NCBI GenBank assembly: GCA_039881145.1
Contig: JAYKKI010000090.1
Location: forward strand, 5,057,501-5,121,500
Origin: Druceiella hillmani
Taxonomy: Eukaryota; Arthropoda; Insecta; Lepidoptera; Hepialidae
Reading direction: 5' to 3'
Length of the DNA: 64,000 nucleotides
Shown here: positions 61,972-64,000 of the stretch, piece after piece
How the letters are laid out: the number at the start of each line of letters is the position of its first letter
How positions within the stretch are numbered: position 1 is the first letter of the stretch
Position numbers and translations under genes: made by a program
Notes under the pieces: generated by a model
What the model was told of the DNA's origin: nothing
The model's database searches: none
What the model saw: only the letters and a program-made list of their open reading frames with translations

Positions 61972-63600
61972 ATGAATTTCTACAAAGTTACAGTAAAGTT
62001 CAGTAAAGTTCAATTAAGTCTAAATATTGATAAATATATTAACAAAAAACAATCTGAAAAACTCCGAATACTTAATTTGGTTTTTGAAACCGTAATATGA
62101 ATATTATTGAAATAGAGAGTTTGTTTCTCCTTTTTAGTTTATTTATAGCCCTGAACCTTATTTTATAGAACATGCTATATTGATACTTTTCCAATTTTAA
62201 CCTGTTTCTTTATTATTCTAAACCATAAAATTTTGCCTATCTCTTAATTAGTCGATCAATGAAAAAATAATTTGTTGGTGAAAAGGACGTTAAAATAAAT
62301 ATAGTTTGTGATGATTAATTCCATGGTTATATTTTTTAAAACTACGATGAGTTTTTTAAAAAATATAACCATGGAATAAATTACGACATTTACGATGAGT
62401 TTTGTTGTTACACTTTAAAAATATTCGTATCTAACTACAGTTGCGCTTCATGTTACTCGCAAACTGATTCTCACAATAGTCATGAGAAAACACAGATATC
62501 GCCGCGTGTTAAAGTAAAATTTTTCGTTCACAGTACGGTTAACGTTAAACGGCATAATGGGGAAGATCAAATCTACAGGTGCTTTTCTTTTATGTTGTTA
62601 ACTGGAGTCGTCTCTTACCTACTAATTGCTACCATGTAGATGACTTCGCCACTTCCATCAAAAGACATTCTGGTTACAATTATTACGAGTTGTTACAGGA
62701 TTTATTCTGCTGCAGCGTACATGTCTGGGGTAGATTCATTATTATCATTTCATCTAATGTCACCGCTTTGGAATTAAATATATTGCTACGAATGAGTTTT
62801 AGATTTGAGATAAACTACTGTAATAAAATAAGCAAACAACGATTTGAAATTTTTTGAAAAGGGATTGCTCAACGACGTCGTATAGGTTTCGCCGTTAGTG
62901 GCAATTTTAGTCAATTTTGTGAATAATAAGATTTGGTTATTTAAAAATGTTTTCGATTATTTTAAAATTACGAATAGGTTACATATGAAAAAACCTAACC
63001 AAATAGAGTAAAAAATTATAGTTGACTGACATAAACTAATATAAATCTCCATAGTTAAAGGATCGAAAAAACAGAGATTTAAATTATCAAACATTTAGTT
63101 AGGTTTATTTCGAAGTATAGAAATAAGTACAATAATATTTTAGTACTTGCAATATTTGATAGAATTGATTGTGACTAATACTGTTTACACGTAAAATGTA
63201 CCTTCATTATAGCCTTCAATATTATTGTGAAATAAACTAAATAGATACGCAAGAGTAAAACAGAAATTGTAGTCTATTATATCGATATTTAATCAAATCG
63301 AAATATTTGATTAAATTATATAAGTTTTGTATCTTTTTAAACTGAAATAAAATTTATTAAACAAAATGTTTTGCTTCACGCTACTCTGAGCAAAAATTGT
63401 TTTAACCGGTCTTAATATAGGTACTTTAAGATTCGTACAAATTTTTTATTACAAAAGAGGTTTGGAAAAATATCCGTGCATGTAGATACGTACATACGTA
63501 TATATCATATATTTGCTTATATGAGTGTTGCTGAATCAACTTAAAATCTGTATCTAGTAAAGTATCTTGTGAATAGTTTCGTGATTATTTTTCGTTATTA
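61972..63600. other. AT-rich intergenic DNA, no supported gene
   Basis: Apart from the hairpin at 62,319-62,376 nothing is recognised. A 92-codon plus frame at 62,579-62,857 has no identifiable domain and its context gives no support. Confidence 0.5.
62319..62376. repeat. Near-perfect hairpin, 25/27-bp arms, 6-nt loop
   Basis: Arm 62,319-62,343 (TTCCATGGTTATATTTTTTA...) and 62,350-62,376 are complementary apart from two extra T bases in the second arm. The loop sequence ACGATG and the following AGTTTT recur as ACGATGAGTTTT at 62,392, just downstream. Confidence 0.9.
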
Positions 63601-64000
63601 GAGATCCGTGTCCCAAAAAGAAAAACGGAATCCGTATAAGATCATTCAAGTGTTTGTTCATCTGTCCGCCATAACCGTTTTTACTGGAAGTCGCTTGACG
63701 TAAACACTTAGTATTTGGCATAGTGGTAGAGCGAAACCGCACATATCTAAAAAGCTAAAATTCAGAAATATTTATTTGGAAATTTTAGGGGTAAATTAAT
63801 AATTTATTTCATGAAAGAAAGCCACGCTAAGGTTGTAGGAAAATTGTGACGCTGAATATAAAAGTCATAATTTTTTTAAATATTCACCATGTTTCAACGA
63901 CTGTCTAAGATATAGTAGACCATATATTTACATTTTTCTTTATTCTCAGCCGATTTTCTCCGAAATCACGGAATATAGAAACTTGATATTTGGTATAATA
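63601..64000 (-). repeat. Arthropod dispersed repeat, minus orientation, runs off the window
   Basis: GTGTCCCAAAAAGAAAAACG, GAATCCGTATAAGATCATTC, TCATCTGTCCGCCATAACCG, TCGCTTGACGTAAA and, near the edge, GATTTTCTCCGAAATCACGG and CTTGATATTTGGTATA follow the order of the repeat whose other remnants lie at 3.5, 6.4 and 13.3 kb. Confidence 0.55.

Noticed and set aside
62579..62857. 92-codon plus-strand frame
   Set aside because: No domain, no conserved copy, and no supporting signals around it.

Overview
This is an AT-rich eukaryotic nuclear window. It contains no intact protein-coding gene, no rRNA or tRNA gene and no prokaryote-style operon. It looks like gene-poor arthropod, most likely insect, intergenic DNA. 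The clues are remnants of two dispersed repeats that I know from arthropods (one opening AAACCGGCCAAGT and closing with GACAGAC/GGACAGAC-type blocks, the other CATCATCAGCC...CATTGCTGGG), a tRNA-derived SINE, Penelope-like retroelement (PLE) pieces, decayed Tc1/mariner and pogo/jerky transposases, and many (TA)n tracts. The order or species cannot be fixed from sequence alone.

Layout. From 1 to 15.9 kb there is intergenic DNA with a perfect 29-bp hairpin (96-159), a PLE-terminus foldback (1.1 kb), a diverged copy of a repeat unit found again at 16-26 kb (1.4-1.77 kb), dispersed-repeat remnants (5.8-6.5 and 12.9-13.4 kb), and a tandem array at 9.56-9.97 kb whose minus strand encodes a repeated peptide. 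From 15.9 to 25.8 kb lies the most striking structure. A 5.14-kb element has 0.66-kb terminal inverted repeats, and its whole interior (3.8 kb) is repeated in inverted orientation next door (21.68-25.78 kb) without the terminal repeats. From 26 to 35 kb there is a duplication around a 140-bp (TA)n, a GC-rich island (28.92-29.15 kb) and a decayed jerky/pogo transposase (30.06-31.53 kb, minus strand).

From 35 to 50 kb there is a 300-bp-period tandem duplication, a GC-rich island (41.28-41.58 kb), a decayed Tc1/mariner-type transposase (46.1-47.0 kb), and PLE termini with hammerhead-like ribozyme sequences at 47.6 and 48.9 kb. From 50 to 64 kb there is a perfect 28-bp hairpin (50.06 kb), long (TA)n tracts, a foldback element with subterminal tandem repeats (55.7-57.6 kb), a SINE (58.0-58.15 kb), a 5'-truncated PLE with part of its C-terminal coding region (61.07-61.97 kb), and a dispersed repeat at the right edge.

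Nothing here works together as a pathway. The biology in view is that of transposable elements: insertion, inversion, tandem duplication and decay. All alignments were made by eye, so boundaries of repeats are accurate to roughly 10-20 bases.
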